Under the pieces are notes generated by a model that had not been told where the DNA came from, searched no databases, and worked only from the letters and a program-made list of their open reading frames with translations. From Hippasteria phrygiana (taxonomy: Eukaryota > Echinodermata > Asteroidea > Valvatida > Goniasteridae), in NCBI GenBank assembly GCA_037893225.1, contig JAZGUH010000695.1, forward strand, positions 248,001-312,000: a stretch of 64,000 nt of DNA, given 5' to 3'. The position numbers were made by a program, and so were the translations under genes. Position 1 is the stretch's first letter; each line of letters begins with the position of its first letter. This document shows positions 8,866-23,222 of the stretch, piece by piece.

Positions 8866-11800
8866 TAACTCTAAGAAGCCGCCGATAATTGCAACATGTA
8901 GCGCCAGATCTAAGCTATCCATACATGTCAAAATTACTGAATTTGGTTGATATTTCATGCAATTATGAATGAGTAAAGCAAGTCCATACCCCAGGGAATT
9001 TGACATGCATGGAGCAATAAATAGACGGTAACATGTACACAGATGTTGGCCGGAAAGAAAATAAACATTGCGAGGTTTGAATTTTCTCCACAAGTTTTAA
9101 CTCTAAGAAGCCGCCGATAATTGCAACATGTAGCGCCAGATCTAAGCTATCCATACATGTCAAAATTACTGAATTTGGTTGATATTTCATGCAATTATGA
9201 ATGAGTAAAGCAAGTCCATACCCCAGGGAATTTGACAGGCATGGAGCAATAAATAAAAGGTAATCTGCACTCAGATGGTGGCCGGGAAGAAAATAAACAT
9301 TGCGAGGTTTGAATTTTCTCCACAAGTGTTAACTCTAAGAAGCCGCCGATAATTGCAACATGTAGCGCCAGATCTAAGCTATCCATACATGTCAAAATTA
9401 CTGAATTTGGTTGATATTTCATGCAATTATGAATGAGTAAAGCAAGTCATACCCTAGGGAATTTGACAGGCATGGAGCAATAAATAGAAGGTAATATGCA
9501 CACAGATGTTGGCCGGAAAGAAAATAAACATTGCGAGGTTTGAATTTTCTCCACAAGTTTTAACTCTAAGAAGCCGCCGATAATTGCAACATGTAGCGCC
9601 AGATCTAAGCTATCCATACATGTCAAAATTACTGAATTTGGTTGATATTTCATGCAATTATGAATGAGTAAAGCAAGTCCATACCCCAGGGAATTTGACA
9701 GGCATGGAGCAATAAATAAAAGGTAATCTGCACACAGATGGTGGCCGGGAAGAAAATAAACATTGCGAGGTTTGAATTTTCTCCACAAGTGTTAATTCTA
9801 AGAAGCCGCCGATAATTGCAACATGTAGCGCCAGATCTAAGCTATCCATACATGTCAACATTACTGAATTTGGTTGATATTTCATGCAATTATGAATGAG
9901 TAAAGCAAGTCCATATCCCAGGGAATTTGACAGGCATGGAGCAATAAATAAAAGGTAATCTGCACTCAGATGGTGGCCGGGAAGAAAATAAACATTGCGA
10001 GGTTTGAATTTTCTCCACAAGTGTTAACTCTAAGAAGCCGCCGATAATTGCAACATGTAGCGCCAGATCTAAGCTATCCATACATGTCAAAATTACTGAA
10101 TTTGGTTGATATTTCATGCAATTATGAATGAGTAAAGCAAGTCATACCCTAGGGAATTTGACAGGCATGGAGCAATACATAGAAGGTAATATGCACACAG
10201 ATGTTGGCCGGAAAGAAAATAAACATTGCGAGGTTTGAATTTTCTCCACAAGTTTTAACTCTAAGAAGCCGCCGATAATTGCAACATGTAGCGCCAGATC
10301 TAAGCTATCCATACATGTCAAAATTACTGAATTTGGTTGATATTTCATGCAATTATGAATGAGTAAAGCAAGTCATACCCCAGGGAATTTGACGGGCATG
10401 GAGCAATAAATAAAAGGTAATCTGCACACAGATGGTGGCCGGGAAGAAAATATACATTGCGAGGTTTGAATTTTCTCCACAAGTGTTAACTCTAAGAAGC
10501 CGCCGATAATTGCAACATGTAGCGCCAGATCTAAGCTATCCATACATGTCAAAATTACTGAATTTGGTTGATATTTCATGCAATTATGAATGAGTAAAGC
10601 AAGTCATACCCTAGGGAATTTGACATGCATGGAGCAATAAATAGAAGGTAATATGCACACAGATGTTGGCCGGAAAGAAAATATACATTGCGAGGTTTGA
10701 ATTTTCTCCACAATTTTTAACTCTAAGAAGCCGCCGATAATTGCAGCATGTAGCGCCAGATCTAAGCTATCCATACATGTCAAAATTACTGTATTTGGTT
10801 TATATTTCATGCAATTATGAATGAGTAAAGCAAGTCCATACCCCAGGGAATTTGACAGGCATGGAGCAATACATAAAAGGTAATCTGCACACAGATGGTG
10901 GCCGGGAAGAAAATATACATTGCGAGGTTTGAATTTTCTCCACAAGTGTTAACTCTAAGAAGCCGCCGATAATTGCAACATGTAGCGCCAGATCTAAGCT
11001 ATCCATACATGTCAAAATTACTGAATTTGGTTGATATTTCATGCAATTATGAATGAGTAAAGCAAGTCCATACCCCAGGGAATTTGACATGCATGGAGCA
11101 ATAAATAGACGGTAACATGTACACAGATGTTGGCCGGAAAGAAAATAAACATTGCGAGGTTTGAATTTTCTCCACAAGTTTTAACTCTAAGAAGCCGCCG
11201 ATAATTGCAACATGTAGCGCCAGATCTAAGCTATCCATACATGTCAAAATTACTGAATTTGGTTGATATTTCATGCAATTATGAATGAGTAAAGCAAGTC
11301 CATACCCCAGGGAATTTGACAGGCATGGAGCAATAAATAAAAGGTAATCTGCACACAGATGGTGGCCGGGAAGAAAATAAACATTGCGAGGTTTGAATTT
11401 TCTCCACAAGTGTTAACTCTAAGAAGCCGCCGATAATTGCAACATGTAGCGCCAGATCTAAGCTATCCATACATGTCAACATTACTGAATTTGGTTGATA
11501 TTTCATGCAATTATGAATGAGTAAAGCAAGTCCATACCCCAGGGAATTTGACAGGCATGGAGCAATAAATAAAAGGTAATCTGCACTCAGATGGTGGCCG
11601 GGAAGAAAATAAACATTGCGAGGTTTGAATTTTCTCCACAAGTGTTAACTCTAAGAAGCCGCCGATAATTGCAACATGTAGCGCCAGATCTAAGCTATCC
11701 ATACATGTCAAAATTACTGAATTTGGTTGATATTTCATGCAATTATGAATGAGTAAAGCAAGTCATACCCTAGGGAATTTGACAGGCATGGAGCAATACA

Positions 11801-13925
11801 TAGAAGGTAATATGCACACAGATGTTGGCCGGAAAGAAAATAAACATTGCGAGGTTTGAATTTTCTCCACAAGTTTTAACTCTAAGAAGCCGCCGATAAT
11901 TGCAACATGTAGCGCCAGATCTAAGCTATCCATACATGTCAAAATTACTGAATTTGGTTGATATTTCATGCAATTATGAATGAGTAAAGCAAGTCATACC
12001 CCAGGGAATTTGACGGGCATGGAGCAATAAATAAAAGGTAATCTGCACACAGATGGTGGCCGGGAAGAAAATAAACATTGCGAGGTTTGAATTTTCTCCA
12101 CAAGTTTTAACTCTAAGAAGCCGCCGATAATTGCAACATGTAGCGCCAGATCTAAGCTATCCATACATGTCAAAATTACTGAATTTGGTTGATATTTCAT
12201 GCAATTATGAATGAGTAAAGCAAGTCATACCCTAGGGAATTTGACATGCATGGAGCAATAAATAGAAGGTAATATGCACACAGATGTTGGCCGGAAAGAA
12301 AATATACATTGCGAGGTTTGAATTTTCTCCACAAGTTTTAACTCTAAGAAGCCGCCGATAATTGCAACATGTAGCGCCAGATCTAAGCTATCCATACATG
12401 TCAAAATTACTGAATTTGGTTGATATTTCATGCAATTATGAATGAGTAAAGCAAGTCCATACCCCAGGGAATTTGACATGCATGGAGCAATAAATAGACG
12501 GTAACATGTACACAGATGTTGGCCGGAAAGAAAATAAACATTGCGAGGTTTGAATTTTCTCCACAAGTTTTAACTCTAAGAAGCCGCCGATAATTGCAAC
12601 ATGTAGCGCCAGATCTAAGCTATCCATACATGTCAAAATTACTGAATTTGGTTGATATTTCATGCAATTATGAATGAGTAAAGCAAGTCCATACCCCAGG
12701 GAATTTGACAGGCATGGAGCAATAAATAAAAGGTAATCTGCACTCAGATGGTGGCCGGGAAGAAAATAAACATTGCGAGGTTTGAATTTTCTCCACAAGT
12801 GTTAACTCTAAGAAGCCGCCGATAATTGCAACATGTAGCGCCAGATCTAAGCTATCCATACATGTCAAAATTACTGAATTTGGTTGATATTTCATGCAAT
12901 TATGAATGAGTAAAGCAAGTCATACCCTAGGGAATTTGACAGGCATGGAGCAATAAATAGAAGGTAATATGCACACAGATGTTGGCCGGAAAGAAAATAA
13001 ACATTGCGAGGTTTGAATTTTCTCCACAAGTTTTAACTCTAAGAAGCCGCCGATAATTGCAACATGTAGCGCCAGATCTAAGCTATCCATACATGTCAAA
13101 ATTACTGAATTTGGTTGATATTTCATGCAATTATGAATGAGTAAAGCAAGTCCATACCCCAGGGAATTTGACAGGCATGGAGCAATAAATAAAAGGTAAT
13201 CTGCACACAGATGGTGGCCGGGAAGAAAATAAACATTGCGAGGTTTGAATTTTCTCCACAAGTGTTAATTCTAAGAAGCCGCCGATAATTGCAACATGTA
13301 GCGCCAGATCTAAGCTATCCATACATGTCAACATTACTGAATTTGGTTGATATTTCATGCAATTATGAATGAGTAAAGCAAGTCCATATCCCAGGGAATT
13401 TGACAGGCATGGAGCAATAAATAAAAGGTAATCTGCACTCAGATGGTGGCCGGGAAGAAAATAAACATTGCGAGGTTTGAATTTTCTCCACAAGTGTTAA
13501 CTCTAAGAAGCCGCCGATAATTGCAACATGTAGCGCCAGATCTAAGCTATCCATACATGTCAAAATTACTGAATTTGGTTGATATTTCATGCAATTATGA
13601 ATGAGTAAAGCAAGTCATACCCTAGGGAATTTGACAGGCATGGAGCAATACATAGAAGGTAATATGCACACAGATGTTGGCCGGAAAGAAAATAAACATT
13701 GCGAGGTTTGAATTTTCTCCACAAGTTTTAACTCTAAGAAGCCGCCGATAATTGCAACATGTAGCGCCAGATCTAAGCTATCCATACATGTCAAAATTAC
13801 TGAATTTGGTTGATATTTCATGCAATTATGAATGAGTAAAGCAAGTCATACCCCAGGGAATTTGACGGGCATGGAGCAATAAATAAAAGGTAATCTGCAC
13901 ACAGATGGTGGCCGGGAAGAAAATA
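8866..13925. repeat. Fifteen-monomer-offset duplicate, 3473 bp apart
   Basis: The stretch 8866-10452 matches 12339-13925, about 1.6 kb. Diagnostic alleles shared by both are gttaattcta (near 9791 and 13264), ccatatcccaggg (near 9912 and 13385) and gacgggcatgg (near 10391 and 13864). On the left the match stops at aagtgtt versus aagtttt; on the right it stops at tatacatt versus taaacatt. Copies between the two halves (10.6-12.2 kb) resemble 6.9-8.5 kb instead, so older and newer duplications overlap here. Confidence 0.8.
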
Positions 13926-16900
13926 AACATTGCGAGGTTTGAATTTTCTCCACAAGTTTTAACTCTAAGAAGCCGCCGATAATTGCAACATGTAGCGCCA
14001 GATCTAAGCTATCCATACATGTCAAAATTACTGAATTTGGTTGATATTTCATGCAATTATGAATGAGTAAAGCAAGTCCATACCCCAGGGAATTTGACAG
14101 GCATGGAGCAATAAATAGAAGGTAATATGCACACAGATGTTGGCCGGAAAGAAAATAAACATTGCGAGGTTTGAATTTTCTCCACAAGTTTTAACTCTAA
14201 GAAGCCGCCGATAATTGCAACATGTAGCGCCAGATCTAAGCTATCCATACATGTCAAAATTACTGAATTTGGTTGATATTTCATGCAATTATGAATGAGT
14301 AAAGCAAGTCATACCCCAGGGAATTTGACAGGCATGGAGCAATAAATAAAAGGTAATCTGCACACAGATGGTGGCCGGGAAGAAAATAAACATTGCGAGG
14401 TTTGAATTTTCTCCACAAGTTTTAACTCTAAGAAGCCGCCGATAATTGCAACATGTAGCGCCAGATCTAAGCTATCCATACATGTCAAAATTACTGAATT
14501 TGGTTGATATTTCATGCAATTATGAATGAGTAAAGCAAGTCATACCCCAGGGAATTTGACAGGCATGGAGCAATAAATAAAAGGTAATCTGCACACAGAT
14601 GGTGGCCGGGAAGAAAATAAACATTGCGAGGTTTGAATTTTCTCCACAAGTGTTGACTCTAAGAAGCCGCCGATAATTGCAACATGTAGCGCCAGATCTA
14701 AGCTATCCATACATGTCAAAATTACTGAATTTGGTTGATATTTCATGCAATTATGAATGAGTAAAGCAAGTCCATACCCCAGGGAATTTGTCAGGCATGG
14801 AGCAATAAATAAAAGGTAATCTGCACTCAGATGGTGGCCGGGAAGAAAATAAACATTGCGAGGTTTGAATTTTCTCCACAAGTGTTGACTCTAAGAAGCC
14901 GCCGATAATTGCAACATGTAGCGCCAGATCTAAGCTATCCATACATGTCAAAATTACTGAATTTGGTTGATATTTCATGCAATTATGAATGAGTAAAGCA
15001 AGTCATACCCTAGGGAATTTGACAGGCATGGAGCAATAAATAGAAGGTAATATGCACACAGATGTTGGCCGAAAAGAAAATAAACATTGCGAGGTTTGAA
15101 TTTTCTCCACAAGTTTTAACTCTAAGAAGCCGCCGATAATTGCAACATGTAGCGCCAGATCTAAGCTATCCATACATGTCAAAATTACTGAATTTGGTTG
15201 ATATTTCATGCAATTATGAATGAGTAAAGCAAGTCATACCCTAGGGAATTTGACAGGCATGGAGCAATAAATAGAAGGTAATATGCACACAGATGTTGGC
15301 CGGAAAGAAAATAAACATTGCGAGGTTTGAATTTTCTCCACAAGTTTTAACTCTAAGAAGCCGCCGATAATTGCAACATGTAGCGCCAGATCTAAGCTAT
15401 CCATACATGTCAAAATTACTGAATTTGGTTGATATTTCATGCAATTATGAATGAGTAAAGCAAGTCCATACCCCAGGGAATTTGACAGGCATGGAGCAAT
15501 AAATAAAAGGTAATCTGCACACAGATGGTGGCCGGGAAGAAAATAAACATTGCGAGGTTTGAATTTTCTCCACAAGTGTTAATTCTAAGAAGCCGCCGAT
15601 AATTGCAACATGTAGCGCCAGATCTAAGCTATCCATACATGTCAACATTACTGAATTTGGTTGATATTTCATGCAATTATGAATGAGTAAAGCAAGTCCA
15701 TATCCCAGGGAATTTGACAGGCATGGAGCAATAAATAAAAGGTAATCTGCACTCAGATGGTGGCCGGGAAGAAAATAAACATTGCGAGGTTTGAATTTTC
15801 TCCACAAGTGTTAACTCTAAGAAGCCGCCGATAATTGCAACATGTAGCGCCAGATCTAAGCTATCCATACATGTCAAAATTACTGAATTTGGTTGATATT
15901 TCATGCAATTATGAATGAGTAAAGCAAGTCATACCCTAGGGAATTTGACAGGCATGGAGCAATACATAGAAGGTAATATGCACACAGATGTTGGCCGGAA
16001 AGAAAATAAACATTGCGAGGTTTGAATTTTCTCCACAAGTTTTAACTCTAAGAAGCCGCCGATAATTGCAACATGTAGCGCCAGATCTAAGCTATCCATA
16101 CATGTCAAAATTACTGAATTTGGTTGATATTTCATGCAATTATGAATGAGTAAAGCAAGTCATACCCCAGGGAATTTGACGGGCATGGAGCAATAAATAA
16201 AAGGTAATCTGCACACAGATGGTGGCCGGGAAGAAAATAAACATTGCGAGGTTTGAATTTTCTCCACAAGTTTTAACTCTAAGAAGCCGCCGATAATTGC
16301 AACATGTAGCGCCAGATCTAAGCTATCCATACATGTCAAAATTACTGAATTTGGTTGATATTTCATGCAATTATGAATGAGTAAAGCAAGTCCATACCCC
16401 AGGGAATTTGACAGGCATGGAGCAATAAATAGAAGGTAATATGCACACAGATGTTGGCCGGAAAGAAAATAAACATTGCGAGGTTTGAATTTTCTCCACA
16501 AGTTTTAACTCTAAGAAGCCGCCGATAATTGCAACATGTAGCGCCAGATCTAAGCTATCCATACATGTCAAAATTACTGAATTTGGTTGATATTTCATGC
16601 AATTATGAATGAGTAAAGCAAGTCATACCCCAGGGAATTTGACAGGCATGGAGCAATAAATAAAAGGTAATCTGCACACAGATGGTGGCCGGGAAGAAAA
16701 TAAACATTGCGAGGTTTGAATTTTCTCCACAAGTTTTAACTCTAAGAAGCCGCCGATAATTGCAACATGTAGCGCCAGATCTAAGCTATCCATACATGTC
16801 AAAATTACTGAATTTGGTTGATATTTCATGCAATTATGAATGAGTAAAGCAAGTCATACCCCAGGGAATTTGACAGGCATGGAGCAATAAATAAAAGGTA

Positions 16901-16964
16901 ATCTGCACACAGATGGTGGCCGGGAAGAAAATAAACATTGCGAGGTTTGAATTTTCTCCACAAG
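12805..16964. repeat. Ten-monomer duplication, offset 2314 bp
   Basis: The stretch 12805-14650 matches 15119-16964. Both carry gttaattcta, ccatatcccaggg (near 13385 and 15699), aatacatagaagg and gacgggcatgg in the same order and at a constant offset. The left edge is bounded by aagtgtt versus aagtttt, and the right edge by gtgttgac versus aagttttaac. Confidence 0.82.
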
Positions 16965-19900
16965 TTTTAACTCTAAGAAGCCGCCGATAATTGCAACATG
17001 TAGCGCCAGATCTAAGCTATCCATACATGTCAAAATTACTGAATTTGGTTGATATTTCATGCAATTATGAATGAGTAAAGCAAGTCCATACCCCAGGGAA
17101 TTTGACAGGCATGGAGCAATAAATAAAAGGTAATCTGCACACAGATGGTGGCCGGGAAGAAAATAAACATTGCGAGGTTTGAATTTTCTCCACAAGTGTT
17201 GACTCTAAGAAGCCGCCGATAATTGCAACATGTAGCGCCAGATCTAAGCTATCCATACATGTCAAAATTACTGAATTTGGTTGATATTTCATGCAATTAT
17301 GAATGAGTAAAGCAAGTCCATACCCCAGGGAATTTGTCAGGCATGGAGCAATAAATAAAAGGTAATCTGCACTCAGATGGTGGCCGGGAAGAAAATAAAC
17401 ATTGCGAGGTTTGAATTTTCTCCACAAGTGTTGACTCTAAGAAGCCGCCGATAATTGCAACATGTAGCGCCAGATCTAAGCTATCCATACATGTCAAAAT
17501 TACTGAATTTGGTTGATATTTCATGCAATTATGAATGAGTAAAGCAAGTCATACCCTAGGGAATTTGACAGGCATGGAGCAATAAATAGAAGGTAATATG
17601 CACACAGATGTTGGCCGAAAAGAAAATAAACATTGCGAGGTTTGAATTTTCTCCACAAGTTTTAACTCTAAGAAGCCGCCGATAATTGCAACATGTAGCG
17701 CCAGATCTAAGCTATCCATACATGTCAAAATTACTGAATTTGGTTGATATTTCATGCAATTATGAATGAGTAAAGCAAGTCCATACCCCAGGGAATTTGA
17801 CAGGCATGGAGCAATAAATAAAACGTAATCTGCACACAGATGGTGGCCGGGAAGAAAATAAACATTGCGAGGTTTGAATTTTCTCCACAAGTGTTAACTC
17901 TAAGAAGCCGCCGATAATTGCAACATGTAGCGCCAGATCTAAGCTATCCATACATGTCAAAATTACTGAATTTGGTTGATATTTCATGCAATTATGAATG
18001 AGTAAAGCAAGTCATACCCCAGGGAATTTGACAGGCATGGAGCAATAAATAAAAGGTAATCTGCACACAGATGGTGGCCGGGAAGAAAATAAACATTGCG
18101 AGGTTTGAATTTTCTCCACAAGTTTTAACTCTAAGAAGCCGCCGATAATTGCAACATGTAGCGCCAGATCTAAGCTATCCATACATGTCAACATTACTGA
18201 ATTTGGTTGATATTTCATGCAATTATGAATGAGTAAAGCAAGTCCATACCCCAGGGAATTTGACAGGCATGGAGCAATAAATAAAAGGTAATCTGCACTC
18301 AGATGGTGGCCGGGAAGAAAATAAACATTGCGAGGTTTGAATTTTCTCCACAAGTGTTAACTCTAAGAAGCCGCCGATAATTGCAACATGTAGCGCCAGA
18401 TCTAAGCTATCCATACATGTCAAAATTACTGAATTTGGTTGATATTTCATGCAATTATGAATGAGTAAAGCAAGTCATACCCTAGGGAATTTGACAGGCA
18501 TGGAGCAATACATAGAAGGTAATATGCACACAGATGGTGGCCGGGAAGAAAATATACATTGCGAGGTTTGAATTTTCTCCACAAGTGTTAACTCTAAGAA
18601 GCCGCCGATAATTGCAACATGTAGCGCCAGATCTAAGCTATCCATACATGTCAAAATTACTGAATTTGGTTGATATTTCATGCAATTATGAATGAGTAAA
18701 GCAAGTCCATACCCCAGGGAATTTGACATGCATGGAGCAATAAATAGACGGTAACATGTACACAGATGTTGGCCGGAAAGAAAATAAACATTGCGAGGTT
18801 TGAATTTTCTCCACAAGTTTTAACTCTAAGAAGCCGCCGATAATTGCAACATGTAGCGCCAGATCTAAGCTATCCATACATGTCAAAATTACTGAATTTG
18901 GTTGATATTTCATGCAATTATGAATGAGTAAAGCAAGTCATACCCTAGGGAATTTGACATGCATGGAGCAATAAATAGAAGGTAATATGCACACAGATGT
19001 TGGCCGGAAAGAAAATAAACATTGCGAGGTTTGAATTTTCTCCACAAGTTTTAACTCTAAGAAGCCGCCGATAATTGCAACATGTAGCGCCAGATCTAAG
19101 CTATCCATACATGTCAAAATTACTGAATTTGGTTGATATTTCATGCAATTATGAATGAGTAAAGCAAGTCATACCCCAGGGAATTTGACGGGCATGGAGC
19201 AATAAATAAAAGGTAATCTGCACACAGATGGTGGCCGGGAAGAAAATAAACATTGCGAGGTTTGAATTTTCTCCACAAGTTTTAACTCTAAGAAGCCGCC
19301 GATAATTGCAACATGTAGCGCCAGATCTAAGCTATCCATACATGTCAAAATTACTGAATTTGGTTGATATTTCATGCAATTATGAATGAGTAAAGCAAGT
19401 CCATACCCCAGGGAATTTGACAGGCATGGAGCAATAAATAGAAGGTAATATGCACACAGATGTTGGCCGGAAAGAAAATAAACATTGCGAGGTTTGAATT
19501 TTCTCCACAAGTTTTAACTCTAAGAAGCCGCCGATAATTGCAACATGTAGCGCCAGATCTAAGCTATCCATACATGTCAAAATTACTGAATTTGGTTGAT
19601 ATTTCATGCAATTATGAATGAGTAAAGCAAGTCATACCCCAGGGAATTTGACAGGCATGGAGCAATAAATAAAAGGTAATCTGCACACAGATGGTGGCCG
19701 GGAAGAAAATAAACATTGCGAGGTTTGAATTTTCTCCACAAGTTTTAACTCTAAGAAGCCGCCGATAATTGCAACATGTAGCGCCAGATCTAAGCTATCC
19801 ATACATGTCAAAATTACTGAATTTGGTTGATATTTCATGCAATTATGAATGAGTAAAGCAAGTCATACCCCAGGGAATTTGACAGGCATGGAGCAATAAA

Positions 19901-20565
19901 TAAAAGGTAATCTGCACACAGATGGTGGCCGGGAAGAAAATAAACATTGCGAGGTTTGAATTTTCTCCACAAGTTTTAACTCTAAGAAGCCGCCGATAAT
20001 TGCAACATGTAGCGCCAGATCTAAGCTATCCATACATGTCAAAATTACTGAATTTGGTTGATATTTCATGCAATTATGAATGAGTAAAGCAAGTCCATAC
20101 CCCAGGGAATTTGACAGGCATGGAGCAATAAATAAAAGGTAATCTGCACACAGATGGTGGCCGGGAAGAAAATAAACATTGCGAGGTTTGAATTTTCTCC
20201 ACAAGTGTTGACTCTAAGAAGCCGCCGATAATTGCAACATGTAGCGCCAGATCTAAGCTATCCATACATGTCAAAATTACTGAATTTGGTTGATATTTCA
20301 TGCAATTATGAATGAGTAAAGCAAGTCCATACCCCAGGGAATTTGTCAGGCATGGAGCAATAAATAAAAGGTAATCTGCACTCAGATGGTGGCCGGGAAG
20401 AAAATAAACATTGCGAGGTTTGAATTTTCTCCACAAGTGTTGACTCTAAGAAGCCGCCGATAATTGCAACATGTAGCGCCAGATCTAAGCTATCCATACA
20501 TGTCAAAATTACTGAATTTGGTTGATATTTCATGCAATTATGAATGAGTAAAGCAAGTCATACCC
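15967..20565. repeat. Thirteen-monomer-offset duplicate of a six-monomer unit, 3009 bp apart
   Basis: The stretch 15967-17556 matches 18976-20565. It holds one copy with gacgggcatgg, one aatagaaggtaatatg copy, and the pair gtgttgac followed by gaatttgtcagg (t at 17337 and 20346). The left limit is set by aatacatag versus aaatag, and the right limit by ccctaggg versus ccccaggg. Confidence 0.82.
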
Positions 20566-21955
20566 CAGGGAATTTGACGGGCATGGAGCAATAAATAAAA
20601 GGTAATCTGCACACAGATGGTGGCCGGGAAGAAAATAAACATTGCGAGGTTTGAATTTTCTCCACAAGTTTTAACTCTAAGAAGCCGCCGATAATTGCAA
20701 CATGTAGCGCCAGATCTAAGCTATCCATACATGTCAAAATTACTGAATTTGGTTGATATTTCATGCAATTATGAATGAGTAAAGCAAGTCCATACCCCAG
20801 GGAATTTGACAGGCATGGAGCAATAAATAGAAAGTAATATGCACACAGATGTTGGCCGGAAAGAAAATAAACATTGCGAGGTTTGAATTTTCTCCACAAG
20901 TTTTAACTCTAAGAAGCCGCCGATAATTGCAACATGTAGCGCCAGATCTAAGCTATCCATACATGTCAAAATTACTGAATTTGGTTGATATTTCATGCAA
21001 TTATGAATGAGTAAAGCAAGTCATACCCCAGGGAATTTGACAGGCATGGAGCAATAAATAAAAGGTAATCTGCACACAGATGGTGGCCGGGAAGAAAATA
21101 AACATTGCGAGGTTTGAATTTTCTCCACAAGTTTTAACTCTAAGAAGCCGCCGATAATTGCAACATGTAGCGCCAGATCTAAGCTATCCATACATGTCAA
21201 AATTACTGAATTTGGTTGATATTTCATGCAATTATGAATGAGTAAAGCAAGTCCATACCCCAGGGAATTTGACAGGCATGGAGCAATAAATAAAAGGTAA
21301 TCTGCACACAGATGGTGGCCGGGAAGAAAATAAACATTGCGAGGTTTGAATTTTCTCCACAAGTTTTAACTCTAAGAAGCCGCCGATAATTGCAACATGT
21401 AGCGCCAGATCTAAGCTATCCATACATGTCAAAATTACTGAATTTGGTTGATATTTCATGCAATTATGAATGAGTAAAGCAAGTCCATACCCCAGGGAAT
21501 TTGACAGGCATGGAGCAATAAATAAAAGGTAATCTGCACACAGATGGTGGCCGGGAAGAAAATAAACATTGCGAGGTTTGAATTTTCTCCACAAGTGTTG
21601 ACTCTAAGAAGCCGCCGATAATTGCAACATGTAGCGCCAGATCTAAGCTATCCATACATGTCAAAATTACTGAATTTGGTTGATATTTCATGCAATTATG
21701 AATGAGTAAAGCAAGTCCATACCCCAGGGAATTTGTCAGGCATGGAGCAATAAATAAAAGGTAATCTGCACTCAGATGGTGGCCGGGAAGAAAATAAACA
21801 TTGCGAGGTTTGAATTTTCTCCACAAGTGTTGACTCTAAGAAGCCGCCGATAATTGCAACATGTAGCGCCAGATCTAAGCTATCCATACATGTCAAAATT
21901 ACTGAATTTGGTTGATATTTCATGCAATTATGAATGAGTAAAGCAAGTCATACCC
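19055..21955. repeat. Six-monomer tandem duplication, offset 1389-1390 bp
   Basis: The stretch 19055-20565 matches 20444-21955. The order gacggg copy, aatagaagg copy, two to three aataaaagg copies, gtgttgac, gttgtcagg is repeated. One copy differs by the C deletion (19863 deleted, 21232 region retained), which explains the offset change from 1389 to 1390. A private aaagtaatatg lies near 20832. A third, partly replaced round follows, with the gtgttgac and gaatttgtcagg pair again near 23125. Confidence 0.82.
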
Positions 21956-23222
21956 TAGGGAATTTGACAGGCATGGAGCAATAAATAGAAGGTAATATGC
22001 ACACAGATGTTGGCCGGAAAGAAAATAAACATTGCGAGGTTTGAATTTTCTCCACAAGTTTTAACTCTAAGAAGCCGCCGATAATTGCAACATGTAGCGC
22101 CAGATCTAAGCTATCCATACATGTCAAAATTACTGAATTTGGTTGATATTTCATGCAATTATGAATGAGTAAAGCAAGTCCATACCCCAGGGAATTTGAC
22201 AGGCATGGAGCAATAAATAAAAGGTAATCTGCACACAGATGGTGGCCGGGAAGAAAATAAACATTGCGAGGTTTGAATTTTCTCCACAAGTGTTAACTCT
22301 AAGAAGCCGCCGATAATTGCAACATGTAGCGCCAGATCTAAGCTATCCATACATGTCAAAATTACTGAATTTGGTTGATATTTCATGCAATTATGAATGA
22401 GTAAAGCAAGTCATACCCCAGGGAATTTGACAGGCATGGAGCAATACATAAAAGGTAATCTGCACACAGATGGTGGCCGGGAAGAAAATAAACATTGCGA
22501 GGTTTGAATTTTCTCCACAAGTTTTAACTCTAAGAAGCCGCCGATGATTGCAACATGTAGCGCTAGATCTAAGCTATCCATACATGTCGAAATTACTGAA
22601 TTTGGTTGATATTTCATGCAATTATGAATGAGTAAAGCAAGTCATACCCCAGGGAATTTGACAGGCATGGAGCAATAAATAAAAGGTAATCTGCACACAG
22701 ATGGTGGCCGGGAAGAAAATAAACATTGCGAGGTTTGAATTTTCTCCACAAGTTTTAACTCTAAGAAGCCGCCGATAATTGCAACATGTAGCGCCAGATC
22801 TAAGCTATCCATACATGTCAAAATTACTGAATTTGGTTGATATTTCATGCAATTATGAATGAGTAAAGCAAGTCCATACCCCAGGGAATTTGACAGGCAT
22901 GGAGCAATAAATAAAAGGTAATCTGCACACAGATGGTGGCCGGGAAGAAAATAAACATTGCGAGGTTTGAATTTTCTCCACAAGTGTTGACTCTAAGAAG
23001 CCGCCGATAATTGCAACATGTAGCGCCAGATCTAAGCTATCCATACATGTCAAAATTACTGAATTTGGTTGATATTTCATGCAATTATGAATGAGTAAAG
23101 CAAGTCCATACCCCAGGGAATTTGTCAGGCATGGAGCAATAAATAAAAGGTAATCTGCACTCAGATGGTGGCCGGGAAGAAAATAAACATTGCGAGGTTT
23201 GAATTTTCTCCACAAGTGTTGA